Below, in pieces: positions 45,300 through 56,103 of a DNA stretch of 64,000 bases (position 1 is the stretch's first letter; every line of letters starts with the position of its first letter). The notes under the pieces were generated by a model. It was not told the DNA's origin. It was given only the letters and a program-made list of their open reading frames with translations, and did no database searches. The position numbers and the translations under genes are program-made. This DNA is from Cercis canadensis (lineage: Eukaryota > Streptophyta > Magnoliopsida > Fabales > Fabaceae). The DNA lies in the NCBI GenBank assembly GCA_003255065.1, contig QAOA01002012.1, positions 430,662-494,661 on the forward strand. The letters run 5' to 3'.

Positions 45300-46149
45300 A
45301 GGAAAGGAAAAGTTTGTAAAGTATTTTTATTAGTTTACCATTTATTATTAAAATAGACATATTTAATATAAAATTAAATAATATAATACACTTATTTCTT
45401 TTTCTCTCTAAACTAATCAATTAATAAAACTAGAAAATAAATTAAATATTTTTCTAAAAAAAAATTAATCAACAAATAAGTGATAAATGATCTTAACATG
45501 TTATAAAACAATGGTTAAGCATAACAGTAAAAATTCAAATTGAGGTAATCTGATAACAAGAATAATATATATGAAAAACTATTTACAGGTAACAAAGTTA
45601 AACATAAAACATCTAATTCAATTAACATCCTATGCAGAAGTGAAACAGAAACACAAAATAAAACTATAGCTTGTATTAGTCTTCTCTATAATGTTTAAGC
45701 TCTTCCTTTTGCCTATTTATTGTCAAGAACAACTCGAATGCACTAGGTGAGCAGACCAATTGGCCAAAACAAAGCTGCAATGCCAATACAAATACCCCAT
45801 TGCCCTAATCCAGACTCTTAGTATTGGCAAACTTCTTCAGAAACTAGACCATCATCAACTGAAAAACTACTGTTATGCCCACATTTGCTATCAATTGCTA
45901 TCAACAGCCTCTCAATATTGGTCCAACTAGTGTGATAAAACTCCACTTTATTCAATGGTCTAACCTGAACATGTTGCAAGAAAAGAGAAGCAAATCTAAA
46001 ATATCACAATATGAATTATTACCTTGCTGTAACAGGAGACCAAATATCACCATAGACGAAAAATGTAATATGTAGTCATGTCTAAAATTTAATCCAAGTG
46101 ATTAAAGATTTGAGAAGCACAGTACAAGTGTACAAAAAAACCATATCCC
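45300..46149. other. Harbinger-like element interior, left part
   Basis: AT-rich, no gene supported. The ORF at 45875-46075 has no recognisable domain. Confidence 0.5.
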
Positions 46150-47752
46150 AGATGAGCTACCGAGGCTCCTCAAATTAATTAAGTTAAGGTTGGTTACCTA
46201 AGCTATTTGCAGCATAGGACAGCCCTAAGTCGAACCTAAGGATTATTCTATTTAGTGAATCATATTAAGAAGCATGTAAACAGGGGGGTTTTGTTTGGTT
46301 TATGTGATTAACAGAAATTAAATGTAAGTGGTAAAGTTTAAGAGAAAGCAACCAATCCAAGCCTTAACTGATTCTGATTTTAGTTCATCCTTGATTTCTA
46401 ATGATCCATTCAATTATTAACCATGTTCTTGGCCTTTAAAACATATCAAGAAGCCTCTCAATGTTCTATGGATTCCACTGGTTAAGCAACCAGAATTCGG
46501 TTTTAACTAAGACCAAATGAATTAAGCAAACATTCAAGTCTAGTTTTACCTAAGTCCATGATCCAGCCAAGGTGATTAATCCATCCAAAAGCTTAGAAAC
46601 ATTAATCAACCATACAATCCTCTTTTATCACATGCAATTAAGCAATCACACATGAAGATCCAAATTCGAATTTTAACAATCCAAACAGAATAGTTCAGAG
46701 GAAGCAAGAAGCAGATTAATCATTGAATGAATAACAACAACACATAATCTTAAAACCAATAATCAGAATAGCCAAAACCTGGATTGATTGATGAATTAGC
46801 CCTCCATGAACAAGAGAAGCTAAGTTCTTACAAAATATCTAGGGAGAAAACTTAGAGGCTAAGGAAAGAGTAAAAGCTGTCTAAAAATATCTAATTCACT
46901 TCTTCTCAATTTCGGCTGCCCTCTTGTGCTGATATAGACCTCCAAAATTACATGCACACCCAAATTTACCTTAGGGTACACTTGTTCCCATGGGCCTTAG
47001 CTTCAATTGGGCTTTGGTTTGGGCCCATTTGGACTTGTCATGAGGAAGTTAGACCCATTTAAGTGGCAATAGGTGTCTGGAACCGTCAACTAACTTCCAC
47101 AGCAAATAAGACCATCTTAAATATAAAATATGGTGAACCGGTCTTCATAGCAATTGAAGCTATGTCTATTAGCTTTCCAATGGTACCAGTTTCAGGTCCA
47201 TATGACATCCACAACTCAAGTTATGACCCAAATACTGCATGTAGGTCAGGATCCTGTGACAGCATGTCTTCTCTGGCTTCCAGGCTGCATATGACCTTCT
47301 GAACGTCCGAATTAGCTTTGGAGCCCTGAAAGANAGCTATGTCTGTTAGCTTTCCAATGGTACCAGTTTCAGGTCCATATGACATCCACAACTCAAGTTA
47401 TGACCCAAATACTGCATGTAGGTCAGGATCCTGCGACAGCATGTCTTCTCTGGCTTCCAGGCTGCATATGACCTTCTGAACGTCCGAATTAGCTTTGGAG
47501 CCCTGAAAGAAAGTTGTAGACAATTCTCTCAGCTTTCTTACAAGGTATGAGTCGGAATTTTTAGACATCAGAACTCAAGATATGCACGAAACACAGAGAC
47601 AACATAAAATGCTCAGTATTGTTGGAAATTGCAATTAGGCACAAATGGATCCAAAGTCATGAAATGAGGTCTAAGTCTATGCAATTCAGCCCAAAAGAGG
47701 TTTAAAAGACTAAGTATGAGGGATAACTATTGTATAAAAAGTGTGTTCATCA
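46150..47752 (-). mobile_element. Athila-type solo LTR with assembly duplication
   Basis: Perfect target duplication ATCCC at 46145-46149 and 47753-47757. Homologous to 18223-19643. The first plus-strand base is A where the sister copy has T, so the TG end is mutated. A 177-bp excess around N 47334 inflates the length; net 1426 bp against 1421 bp in the sister copy. Confidence 0.92.
47158..47510. repeat. Direct 176-bp duplication around N at 47334 (assembly join)
   Basis: 47158-47333 and 47335-47510 are equal in length with two noticed differences (CTATTAG/CTGTTAG and CCTGTGAC/CCTGCGAC). The sister LTR at 18223 has this block once. Confidence 0.92.
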
Positions 47753-48349
47753 ATCCCTGTCATAGACTCATTTCTCATTCCATTTATAATTGTTGACCAA
47801 CATATAGCAATCCAAGCATTATTTATGCATGATTAAATCTGAATTCTTATTATTTAGCTAAAAGAATGCATGGCAGGAAAATATTTGTGAAAACAATACA
47901 AATAAAATAACAGTATAACATGTACCTTTTGATCATCCACGCTTCTATTGAAGCTGCTCTTATCAGATCTTGATAAAGGCAGAAAAGCATAATCAAAATA
48001 CCAAAACTACACTACTTTAGACATAAAACCATCAAGACTAAGAACATACAAGAGTTATGCTTGAGAAACGACCTAGACCACCTTTTATACAACTATGCTT
48101 TTCAATTCGTTATATGAGCCTTCCACATAGTGCCCTTCTCATTTGGCACAAATCACACCAAGGTGCAATGCTCAAATGCATAGAAAAATAGGAAACAAAA
48201 ATGCTTGTATATGACTTAAAATACAAGATTATCTGACAAAGACTACCAACCTGAATAGAAAGATTGTGTTTCCAAGTGTTACCATTAACCATCTTAAGCT
48301 CAAAATTTAAGAAAATGAAAAATGAAATTATTAGGCCATTTTCCCTTAC

Positions 48350-49145
48350 CTTGCAACAATCTGGCGTCTTATGCATTCCATCAACATTGTACCAAAGTGT
48401 AAAGCCATATATGTGTTTTCATATCTAAAGAAAAAAAATGGTTAATTAATAGCATAATAGAATTAGTAACAGGGAAAACATAATTTGACAAAAGGCACAA
48501 TAAGGAGTAGAATACACAAGAAAAGATATAAACAAAAAATCAGTAATTTTTAATTAAAGTTCACTGAAGTGACAGAACTTGGTGATCAATTAGTCAAGAC
48601 AATAGTGTTTATTCATTTGGTGGAAGTTCTAGAAGAGATACTACATGCAATAAAGTTAAGATAGATGTCAAGCAACCATAATACACATCCAATAGTTCCT
48701 TACCCAGCTATCAAGGCATCCAAAAGATCCATATTTTTCTCCAAGAAATCAGGTGCTTGATTGAACCTGCTGCCCTGTAAATTTTTCAACAACTTGAGTG
48801 GCATCCTTTTAGGCCAGCAAAAGCCAATAGCCTCAACATAAACAACCACTGACACTGAGCAATCACAATATAGCATCAAGATAAAACTTCATGTCCAAAT
48901 TCCACCGAGCACCCCAATGATGCAAGCATGGTAACATCTTTGACTGCAAATATTTGGAGCTCTCTCTCAAAATTCCTTGTCACCTCCAAGTTCAATTTTG
49001 GAAGACAATTGATAGGCAGTCACAATGTGTTCTCCTAGAAGAACTCTTGGGTCAATTGTGCACAAGCTTCTGAGACCGACTCAAATTCACTATTTCCATA
49101 GAGAATTGACTTTAGTTCCCTGATATTTTTAGATAACTTGGCCAT
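48350..49145 (-). pseudogene. MO25-like gene fragment, three exons
   Basis: Minus strand. Exon 49145-48984 (54 codons): [31 protein letters not shown], stop, ENTL, stop, LPINCLPKLNLE, then GTGACA. Exon 48774-48704: QQVQS, a frameshift, then FLEKNMDLLDALIAG, with TTACAG before and GTAAGG after. Exon 48424-48350: YENTYMALHFGTMLMECIRR then QIVAR, with TTTAG before and GTAAGG after. This is the order and spacing of plant MO25/CAB39-like proteins, scaffolds of STE20-type kinases. First and last exons are absent. Introns are retained, so the copy came from DNA, not from mRNA. Two stops and a frameshift make it dead. Confidence 0.8.
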
Positions 49146-49149
49146 CTGT

Positions 49150-50200
49150 TGTTTTATGAATCAGACAAATCATGCAGACATTAGAAACCATCAAATAAGA
49201 ATGGGCAATAGTGCTGCCATATGAAGATGAGATGAAACACAAACAAGTAAGCAGGATAGGCATATCAAGCACCAACAGTTCTGTCGCCATTCACAAATTT
49301 TTTATCTCTATTGCCCTATAATACCTGATGGCAAGTCATGCATAATTACCTGATGTTTTGTCTATTTTCAATACAAATTGATAAAGGATAAAATGCAGCA
49401 ACACCAACATATAATAAAATGAGCATATAAATGAAGTTTTAAATGCATAATACTAGAAAGTTTAAAGGCAATCAACATCAATGCCTTTACTTTTACTCCT
49501 AAAATTCTAGCACATCTTCAACTGCAGGGCTGCCATATTATTGTGATTCACAAATCAAGGCTCTAAGGTTTAGCACATCCTCAAAGTGTTAGACACCAAA
49601 TACTCCAAACTTGATATTTTGATAAGAACATTTGCTGATGGATGACTCAACCTCATAAAACAACAATCTTCAGGGTTCAAAAATGACAAATTATACTTTA
49701 TTAAAATTGCTAAGACACAAAAATAAAATAAAATAATGAGCTTCCATTAAGAACATTGTTCTAGAACACTAACGTCACCATCACCAGTAGTAGAAAATAG
49801 GAAGAAAACAAGGAAAAAACAATTAATCACAATTTCCCAGGAACAAAAACACCAAAAATTCATACCCATACTCCATAAATAACATTTCAAAATTAAAAAT
49901 AAAATAGAAAGGAGTACTTGATTTTCAGAGCAGAAGCAGAAAGAACATGGGAGTGAGTCAACTCACTTCTCGGAAGTGGACTGCGACGGTGATCTGTGAC
50001 AGCAACGTGGAGGTTGGGTTTGTTGAGAGAAGAGAGGATATCGGGACTGTGTAGGATATGGGTCAGTAATTTTTAAAATAGAAAGGGGTATAATGGTCAT
50101 TGTAGCAATTTTCCTCTCCAAACCCCCAATCAAGAGGAATATGAAAATGGAGAAAAAAAAGAAGTGTGGGGGTTGCGTCTTCTTCCCTGGTCCCCTTTTC
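49150..50200. other. Harbinger-like element interior, right part
   Basis: AT-rich, no further MO25 exon or transposase recognised. The ORFs at 49963-50253 and 50093-50314 overlap on opposite strands in low-complexity sequence and are not supported. Confidence 0.5.
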
Positions 50201-50293
50201 TTTTTGAAGTTGAGTCTTCCAAACAAGGGAGATGAGAGCTTTATTTCTCTCATCTCCTTTCTCTCTCTTTATTTTAAACTCTCAAACAAACCC
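50200..50293. repeat. Right terminal and subterminal repeat of the Harbinger-like element
   Basis: Inverted counterpart of 45167-45290: on the minus strand terminal motif, GA-rich tract, then CCCTTGTTTGGAAG. Confidence 0.7.
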
Positions 50294-50296
50294 TTA

Positions 50297-50800
50297 CACG
50301 AGATTTTGGTTTAGGGTTTAGGCACGTTTGGCTTCAGCTTTTGAGTCTTTTGAATCATCAAAGTTCGTGGCAGATCTTGAGGTTGTTTGGGGGTATTCAC
50401 CATTACCTTAGAGTCCCTTATTTCTACAAATTGACTTCAATGAACTCTTATTTTTTATCAAGAGTAACTTCATTGAAGTACATTGGCACCTGGGACAGAC
50501 TTTAATATTCGAATTTCTAGACATGAAATTCTCTATTAGATTCATTCCTTTGAGGAAATACTTGCTCGCCATAAGTAGAATTAGAAAAATCAATGTTCAC
50601 CATATCAATATCAATATTAAAGGGCTTAAAGTTTAAGGGCTCGACAAAATTAGCATTCACTGAAAATGTATCCGCATCAACCATCATTTTTGGCTTTGCC
50701 TTGTCTATAAACTTTATCTTTTCCTCACAAATTAGTTTCTGTATCAAATTCCTAAAAATAACACAATTGTTAGTCCAATGGCTAAAAGAATTGTTTATAT
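50297..50800 (-). pseudogene. Tat2 gag, C-terminal region
   Basis: Minus strand from 50747: MIQKLICEEKIKFIDKAKPK, then MMVDADTFSVNANFVEP, which matches the Tat gag stretch after the zinc-binding region. It continues with stops to KSRV at the TAA duplication, and SVFKMLEPKK follows on the far side of the Harbinger-like element. The N-terminal half of gag and the 5' LTR are absent. Confidence 0.75.
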
Positions 50801-51180
50801 ACTACCAAAAAAAAAATCTGAATTCCAACAAAAAATTTCCATTGAAATTTTATCAATTTCCGTTAAAATTTTGAATTCAAATGAAAAATTAGTCTTTGGA
50901 GAAACAATTGTTAGAATACCAAAATTCAAATGGAAATTTACCATTGGAACTCGGGTAAGAGGAAAAAATTCCAATGAAAATTTCCAACTGAAATTTCAGT
51001 GAAAAAATATAATTGGAATTTCTAAAAAAAATTCAATAGTATTTTCTATTAAACGTTGGAATTTTTTATTTTTTATTTAATTATTCTTTATTTTTTCTTA
51101 ATACTCATTTAAAGATTCCAATGGTATTATTACTGTTAGAATTTTTTCTCCCTAAAATGACCTATTTATTTTGTTTTCAA
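50801..51180. repeat. AT-rich block with repeated AATTTCC-type motifs
   Basis: Many short direct and inverted copies of ATTCCAAY, AAATTTCC and GGAAATTT. A near-CACTA start (ACTACCAAAAAAAAA at 50799) precedes it. This resembles the subterminal repeats of CACTA DNA transposons, but the opposite end was not found. Confidence 0.35.
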
Positions 51181-51424
51181 GTATCAAATTAGTGTGTGAA
51201 AAATGCAATAATAAGATTGTACACTAGATCCTTGGCATTGAACCCCATAATGTAGTCAGCATGAGCATAATCCTTGATGAACTAATCACTTAGTTTATCC
51301 ACAAAGTCTACTAGTGACTACATTTTATATAAGCAACAAGATAAAAGTTGAATTCAACAGTGACTTGTAGTAAATAACAAAAACTCGCACGAACTAGTTA
51401 AAACAATAGACATAGCCATCTTCC

Positions 51425-51915
<491 letters not shown>

Positions 51916-52559
51916 AAAATAGAAACATAACATTCAAGAAAAGCATATAATTAGAAATTTTATTTCTATAAAATATAAGTCTAGTTTGTGAGATTGATTA
52001 AAACTCTGTTGCATAGAGTTTGGGCAAAGACTTTATACCAATAAGTGCAGTTAACAAGTCATACTAGTTTGGGCAAATTTTATTTCTATAATTTCAGGTG
52101 TTCTTTTTTTCCTTTGTAATTATAATGACAAGATTGTTTGTGATACCCTGTCATTTTATTCAAATCACTTACTAAAATCCTGAATTTGCTTATCCATGAA
52201 GATAAATATCGATATGCTATCATAATTTGAATGGTAATAAATAGGCATGCATGCAAGATTTGACGATGTATTCAATAAACAAGGAGAAAAAGGATGACAT
52301 GTTTAAGCATGCATATGAATTATAGTAATTGCATCTTAGAATTCATAAGGAGAAAGCATGCACATGACATGTAAGCATATACATATTTATAACATATATG
52401 AACTCTAAACTTATTTAGTTGCATATGTTAAATCATTATTCATAATACATGCTAAAAATGAATAGACATGAAGCCAAAATTCCAGATCATTAAAATACCA
52501 CACAGGAGGGAAGTGTGCAAATAGAGACATTCACATGGATTCTAACTTTGGTATGCTCT
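51916..52559. other. Spacer between gene fragments
   Basis: AT-rich, no ORF or repeat supported. It may contain former 3' flanking sequence of the FKBP-like gene. Confidence 0.45.
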
Positions 52560-53114
52560 TCATGCTTTGCTATCAATAGACATTGGCACTGGCCCTTGTT
52601 TTGCTGATGCATTCTGCATTTAAGAGTCAGAAGGAAACAGCCAGTGAGGAACTCGTGCAATGTCATTGCCACAAGACATTAATTTCACAAAAAGTTTTTA
52701 AGAAAATGTATATTGCCAACTTACAGCTGTTCTTGCATGTTCTAATTTGTTCATTTTTGCAAATATGCTGCTATAGAACAGTGCATCCTTCTTGTTGTAT
52801 TCTCTCACTTTCTCCTTCAAAATTTTGTACTCCATTTTCACATCCCTGGTAACAAACACCCAATAAAGGTTATCATCAATTAATGCATTTGATGTAACTT
52901 AAACATGATTATTCCTCTACATGGAACAAATTGAGGATATAATTGCATATACTATTCTAGGATTGCATATAAGATTAAGGGCATACCTATTTTCTGGGTC
53001 TATTTCAAGGGCTTTCTTGATGTCCATCTCAGCCAAATCCAAGTCCACAAGCTGAATATAAGCTTGTGCTCTTCTGTACAGAGCTTTTACATTCCTACTA
53101 TCAAGTTCTAATAC
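52560..53114 (-). pseudogene. FKBP62/ROF1-like gene, last three exons
   Basis: Minus strand. Exon 53114-52987: VLELDSRNVKALYRRAQAYI, QLVDLDLAEMDIKKALEIDP, ENR, flanked by TATGTAG and GTATGC. Exon 52845-52725: DVKMEYKILKEKVREYNKKD, ALFYSSIFAKMNK, LEHARTA, flanked by TACCAG and GTAAGT. Exon 52613-52560: NASAKQGPVPMSIDSKA then TGA. This is the tetratricopeptide and C-terminal tail of plant multi-domain FKBP-type prolyl isomerases, which bind HSP90. The exons join in phase with no stop. The catalytic FKBP domains and earlier exons are missing. No upstream exon is seen before the LTR at 53294. Confidence 0.85.
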
Positions 53115-53293
53115 CTACATAAAACTCAGCAAGTCCACTATTTTTGCTCCATCACAACACAACTCCAATTCAACTAAGGAAAGAGGCCAAACAAGATTCC
53201 TTTTCCTTCCCAGTTGCCTCAATCTTTTCTTGTGTGTTCAAATCCTAAGATTCCTTTTCTTGCATCTGTTAGCCCAAAAGAATTAGAGTGTAT
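53115..53293. other. Flank between the FKBP fragment and the Reina-like LTR
   Basis: Begins as intron sequence upstream of the FKBP exon at 53114; no further exon recognised. Confidence 0.45.
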
Positions 53294-53649
53294 TGTTGGG
53301 CCTGAACTAGGTGGACCTTCTAAGTTTGTGGCAGGTCCAAGCATGCATAAGAGGTTGAGAGTGTATGAAAGGAGGAAGAAGAGTGGTCCGGAAGTGGGGG
53401 GAAGTTAGTTAGGGTTAGTCACGTGTGTAAGCATGGGGAGCTTAGGTGTTATAGGAGGGTGGCAGAGAGAGGTAAGGGTATTGAGTTATTTTTTAGTCTT
53501 GTGATTAGGAATTGAGAGACTACTTTCTTTGGAGGTCTAGGGACTGTATAATCACTACCCTGCAGTGACAGAGGTGTCTAGTGCTATACTATACCAGTGA
53601 CTTGTTCTCTTTTCTCTATATTGTGCTTTCTTGAATTTATCATGTAACA
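53294..53649 (+). repeat. 5' LTR of the Reina-like element (356 bp)
   Basis: Starts TGTTGGGCC and ends GTAACA, so TGTT and AACA form inverted termini. Followed after three bases by a primer site. The ORF at 53214-53408 crosses the border and is not a gene. Confidence 0.8.
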
Positions 53650-53652
53650 ATT

Positions 53653-53668
53653 TGGTTCTGTTGCCTGG
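53653..53668 (+). promoter_or_regulatory. Primer binding site, tRNA-Glu type
   Basis: TGGTTCTGTTGCCTGG, complementary with two mismatches to the 3' end of plant tRNA-Glu. Confidence 0.7.
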
Positions 53669-53675
53669 AAACGAA

Positions 53676-54620
53676 ATGGTGGGGTCTAGCGAAGCTGCTG
53701 AATCGTGGGAGAAAATGATTGAAGGTTTCTCTAAAACATATGGGAAATTCAGAGGGGCTGGTATGGCTATTGATAAGCTTACACAAAAACTCCATGGGGT
53801 CGAGATTTTGAAGGAGCAGATGGAGGAAATGGCTGATGGATTTGAGCAAATGAAGTCAATGATGAAAAGTTTAGCTCAGGAGTTGAACTAACGTACCCAT
53901 GTCCGCGAAACTGGCAAGAACCCATTGATAATCTCAAAAGATGGCAGAATTGGGTCTAGCGACACAGAGGGACAATGACCTCCTAATTAGGAGGAACAAT
54001 GTCGAACCACTGATGTAGAAGGATCATGGGGTGATGAGTTCCGAAGGGCCTTAACCGGGTTGAGCTTCCAAACTTTGATGGAAGTGACCCAGCTGGATGA
54101 CTTGCCAGAGCTGCGAAATATTTTGAGCTACAGAACACTAGCCCAGAGCTCAAAATCCAGCTCGCCTTTGTGTGTATGGAAGGACCTGTGGTGAGTTGGT
54201 TTCAATGCTTACGAATACGAATACCTAATCTGTTGTGGGAAATGTTGGACTAGGAATTAATTCGGAGATATGGTGGTCGGAAAGCAAAGAATCCCTACGA
54301 GTTGCTGGCTGCAATTAGACAAACGGGGTCAGTAGAAGAATTTGTTCAGATGTTCGAGGATGCCGTCGCCTTGGTGCCGGAGATGCCAGAGGCACAAGTT
54401 TTGGGATATCTCATGCATGGTCTCGATGAAGTCATCCGTCGGAGAGTGAGAATTCATAAACCCAAGGATGTATCTCGGGCTATTGAGTTAGCAAGGGACA
54501 TTGAAGAAGATATACATGGTGGAACGATGATGAAGTATGGAAATCATATTGTTAGCCAGGTGACAAGGATGACTAGTTGTGGGTCAGACATTGCAGTGGG
54601 TTGGTTGGGTTAGAGCAGAG
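53676..54620 (+). pseudogene. Reina-like gag
   Basis: ATG at 53676, eight bases after the primer site. First ORF is a coiled-coil-like N-terminus (LTQKLHGVEILKEQMEEMAD, stop at 53889). After frameshifts: LPNFDGSDPAGW, ELKIQLAFVCMEGPVVSWFQ, then ELIRRYGGRKAKNPYELLAA, IRQTGSVEEFVQMFEDAVAL, LGYLMHGLDEVIRRRVRIH. This is the Ty3 gag core. Frames shift at about 54060 and the gag frame stops at 54611. Confidence 0.85.
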
Positions 54621-54839
54621 GATCGAATTACCAATGGGCAAGTAACTATGGGCCTATCGGGCCAAATGGGTCTAGGCTTACTCACCAGATGCACGTCGGG
54701 TCGAAGTCCCACCAGTATTCAAATTCTAAAAATCATCGTTCAACAGGGTTGTAGTCGGGCTCGACAGCAGCGAGTGGTAATGGCAGTAACAGTGCTTCCT
54801 CTTACTGGGAGAGGGGTAGCCACTTACCTTATCAAGAGT

Positions 54840-55543
54840 ATGTGTGCCGACGGGATGAAGGCAAATGCTTCCAATGTGGCCAGCCATATAGACCCACCCA
54901 CAGATGCCCAGAGAAACATCTCTGTGTCATCATTCTTGGAGAAGATGAGGGGGTGCCATTAGAGGAGGAACTTGCTTTACTGGATGCCAGTTTCACTCAG
55001 GAATACGAAATGAAAGAAGGCTTGGAGCTTGAAGGTGAAGTTTTCAATCTCTCATGTTCTTCTATTGGGGGATTTTCTCGTCCCCGAACAATGAAGATGA
55101 CGGGGGAAATTGCTAGAAACCTGGTTTTGGTAATTGAGGATTCAGGCGCTAGCCATAATTTTCTATCCTCAGACTTAGCTCAAAGAATTAAACTAATGAT
55201 TATTGATACACCAGAGTTCCGTATTAGACTGGAAAATGGGCAATATCAATCAGCAAAAGGGGTGTGTCAACAGTTGAGTATAGAGATACAAGGGGTTAAG
55301 ATGACCGCAGATTATCAAGTTTTTCCTTTGGGAGGGATTGATATAATCCTAAGAATGGCTTGGTGAGAAACTTTGGGGGATATGAAGGTGAATTGGAAAA
55401 TTTTATTGATGTCTTTTGATTACAGGGGGAAATGTGTTACCTTAGATGCCACTTTAGGCAGGACTTAACTTTCACACAGAGCTCTACTTAAAGAATTAGA
55501 CTTGGGGGATGAAGGGATGGTGTTGCTAGTGTCTCAAGGGAAG
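54840..55543 (+). pseudogene. Reina-like zinc knuckle and protease
   Basis: Zinc knuckle CFQCGQPYRPTHRC at about 54869, linker with acidic residues, protease with NLVLVIEDSGASHNFLSS (active-site DSGA near 55140) and QVFPLGGIDIILRMAW, then a stop at 55364 and KVNWKILLMSFDYRGKCVTL. It ends with ALLKELDLGDEGMVLLVSQG near 55530. The flap and active site look complete apart from the stop. Confidence 0.85.
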
Positions 55544-55750
55544 TGATATCTATCTTTTAGGACTATAAAAACCATGTTTTAATACTGAATTCCTACTTGC
55601 ATTGTGAGCAAATCCTCATTAAACATGGTATTTAATCCATGATTTGATGTTGTCAGGTACCAAGATGTTTAATCAGGAAAAAGGAAGAATTTGGAAGCAA
55701 TCCATGAAGCAAATTGCAAGGAAACCAGTCTCATACGAAGTTTTGATAAG

Positions 55751-56057
55751 GACACGGATATGCACACAGCCGTGTTACCCCCGTGTCTACCCCCCAGAAG
55801 CTACTGCTCAAGCTTATTGACAGACACGGCCAAGACAAAATCAGACACGACCGTGTGTGAAGCCGTGTTAAGCAGTCAGAGTGTACAAATGGAGAACACG
55901 CCTAGAGCAAGGAGACACACGGACCATGTCTGAGGAACACGGGTTGAGACAAGAGAAGAACACAGCCGTGTCTGGTCCCGTGTTCGATGACTAGGAAAGC
56001 ACCTTAAGTGACATGCCCAAGTCCTGAAATAAGACATGGCCGTGTCAGAGTCGTGTT
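55751..56057. repeat. ACACG/CGTGT motif cluster in U3
   Basis: Six ACACG and eight CGTGT pentamers in about 307 bp, often paired as ACACGRCCGTGT-like hyphenated palindromes. Confidence 0.9.
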
Positions 56058-56095
56058 TGAGCCATTTCTGATGAGAAGACCTAATTCCACATAAG

Positions 56096-56103
56096 TATAA
56101 ATA
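56096..56103 (+). promoter_or_regulatory. TATA box of this LTR
   Basis: TATAAATA about 40 bp downstream of the last CGTGT motif. Confidence 0.65.

Larger units (their letters stand above)
45167..50293. mobile_element. PIF/Harbinger-like element carrying MO25-like exons
   Basis: Flanked by TTA at 45164-45166 and 50294-50296. Left terminus GGGCCTATTTGGGAGTTTGA; right terminus on the other strand GGGTTTGTTTGAGAGTTTAA (15 of 20 match). Both are followed by a GA-rich tract and then a TTGTTTGGA block, so the similarity extends past the terminus. The 3-bp TTA duplication fits PIF/Harbinger. No transposase seen. It carries exons of an MO25-like gene and a nested solo LTR. The Tat2 gag-pro frame rejoins when the element and one TTA are removed. 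Confidence 0.75.
32065..50800 (-). mobile_element. Tat-lineage Ty3 retrotransposon Tat2, interrupted
   Basis: Minus-strand order: gag (50.8-50.3 kb), gag-pro continued (45.16-44.35 kb), RT (43.6-43.3), RNase H (42.8-42.5), archaeal-type RNase H (42.5-42.3), integrase (42.0-41.04 and 36.21-35.95), antisense gene region (35.9-33.1), polypurine tract and 3' LTR (33086 down). Cut by a copia element and by a Harbinger-like element; both junctions rejoin the Tat2 frame. Left border is approximate, the 5' LTR was not found. Confidence 0.85.
53294..55543 (+). mobile_element. Reina-like Ty3 element, 5' part
   Basis: Short 5' LTR, primer site, gag, zinc knuckle and protease. RT and the rest are absent; coding similarity stops near 55540 where another LTR starts. 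The short LTR and gag type suggest a chromovirus of the Reina group, lineage uncertain. Confidence 0.8.

Noticed and set aside
49963..50314. Two overlapping ORFs at the right end of the Harbinger-like element
   Set aside because: Opposite strands, low complexity, no domain; region is the subterminal repeat.
53115..53293. Further upstream FKBP exon
   Set aside because: No stretch matches the expected preceding exon in any minus-strand frame.
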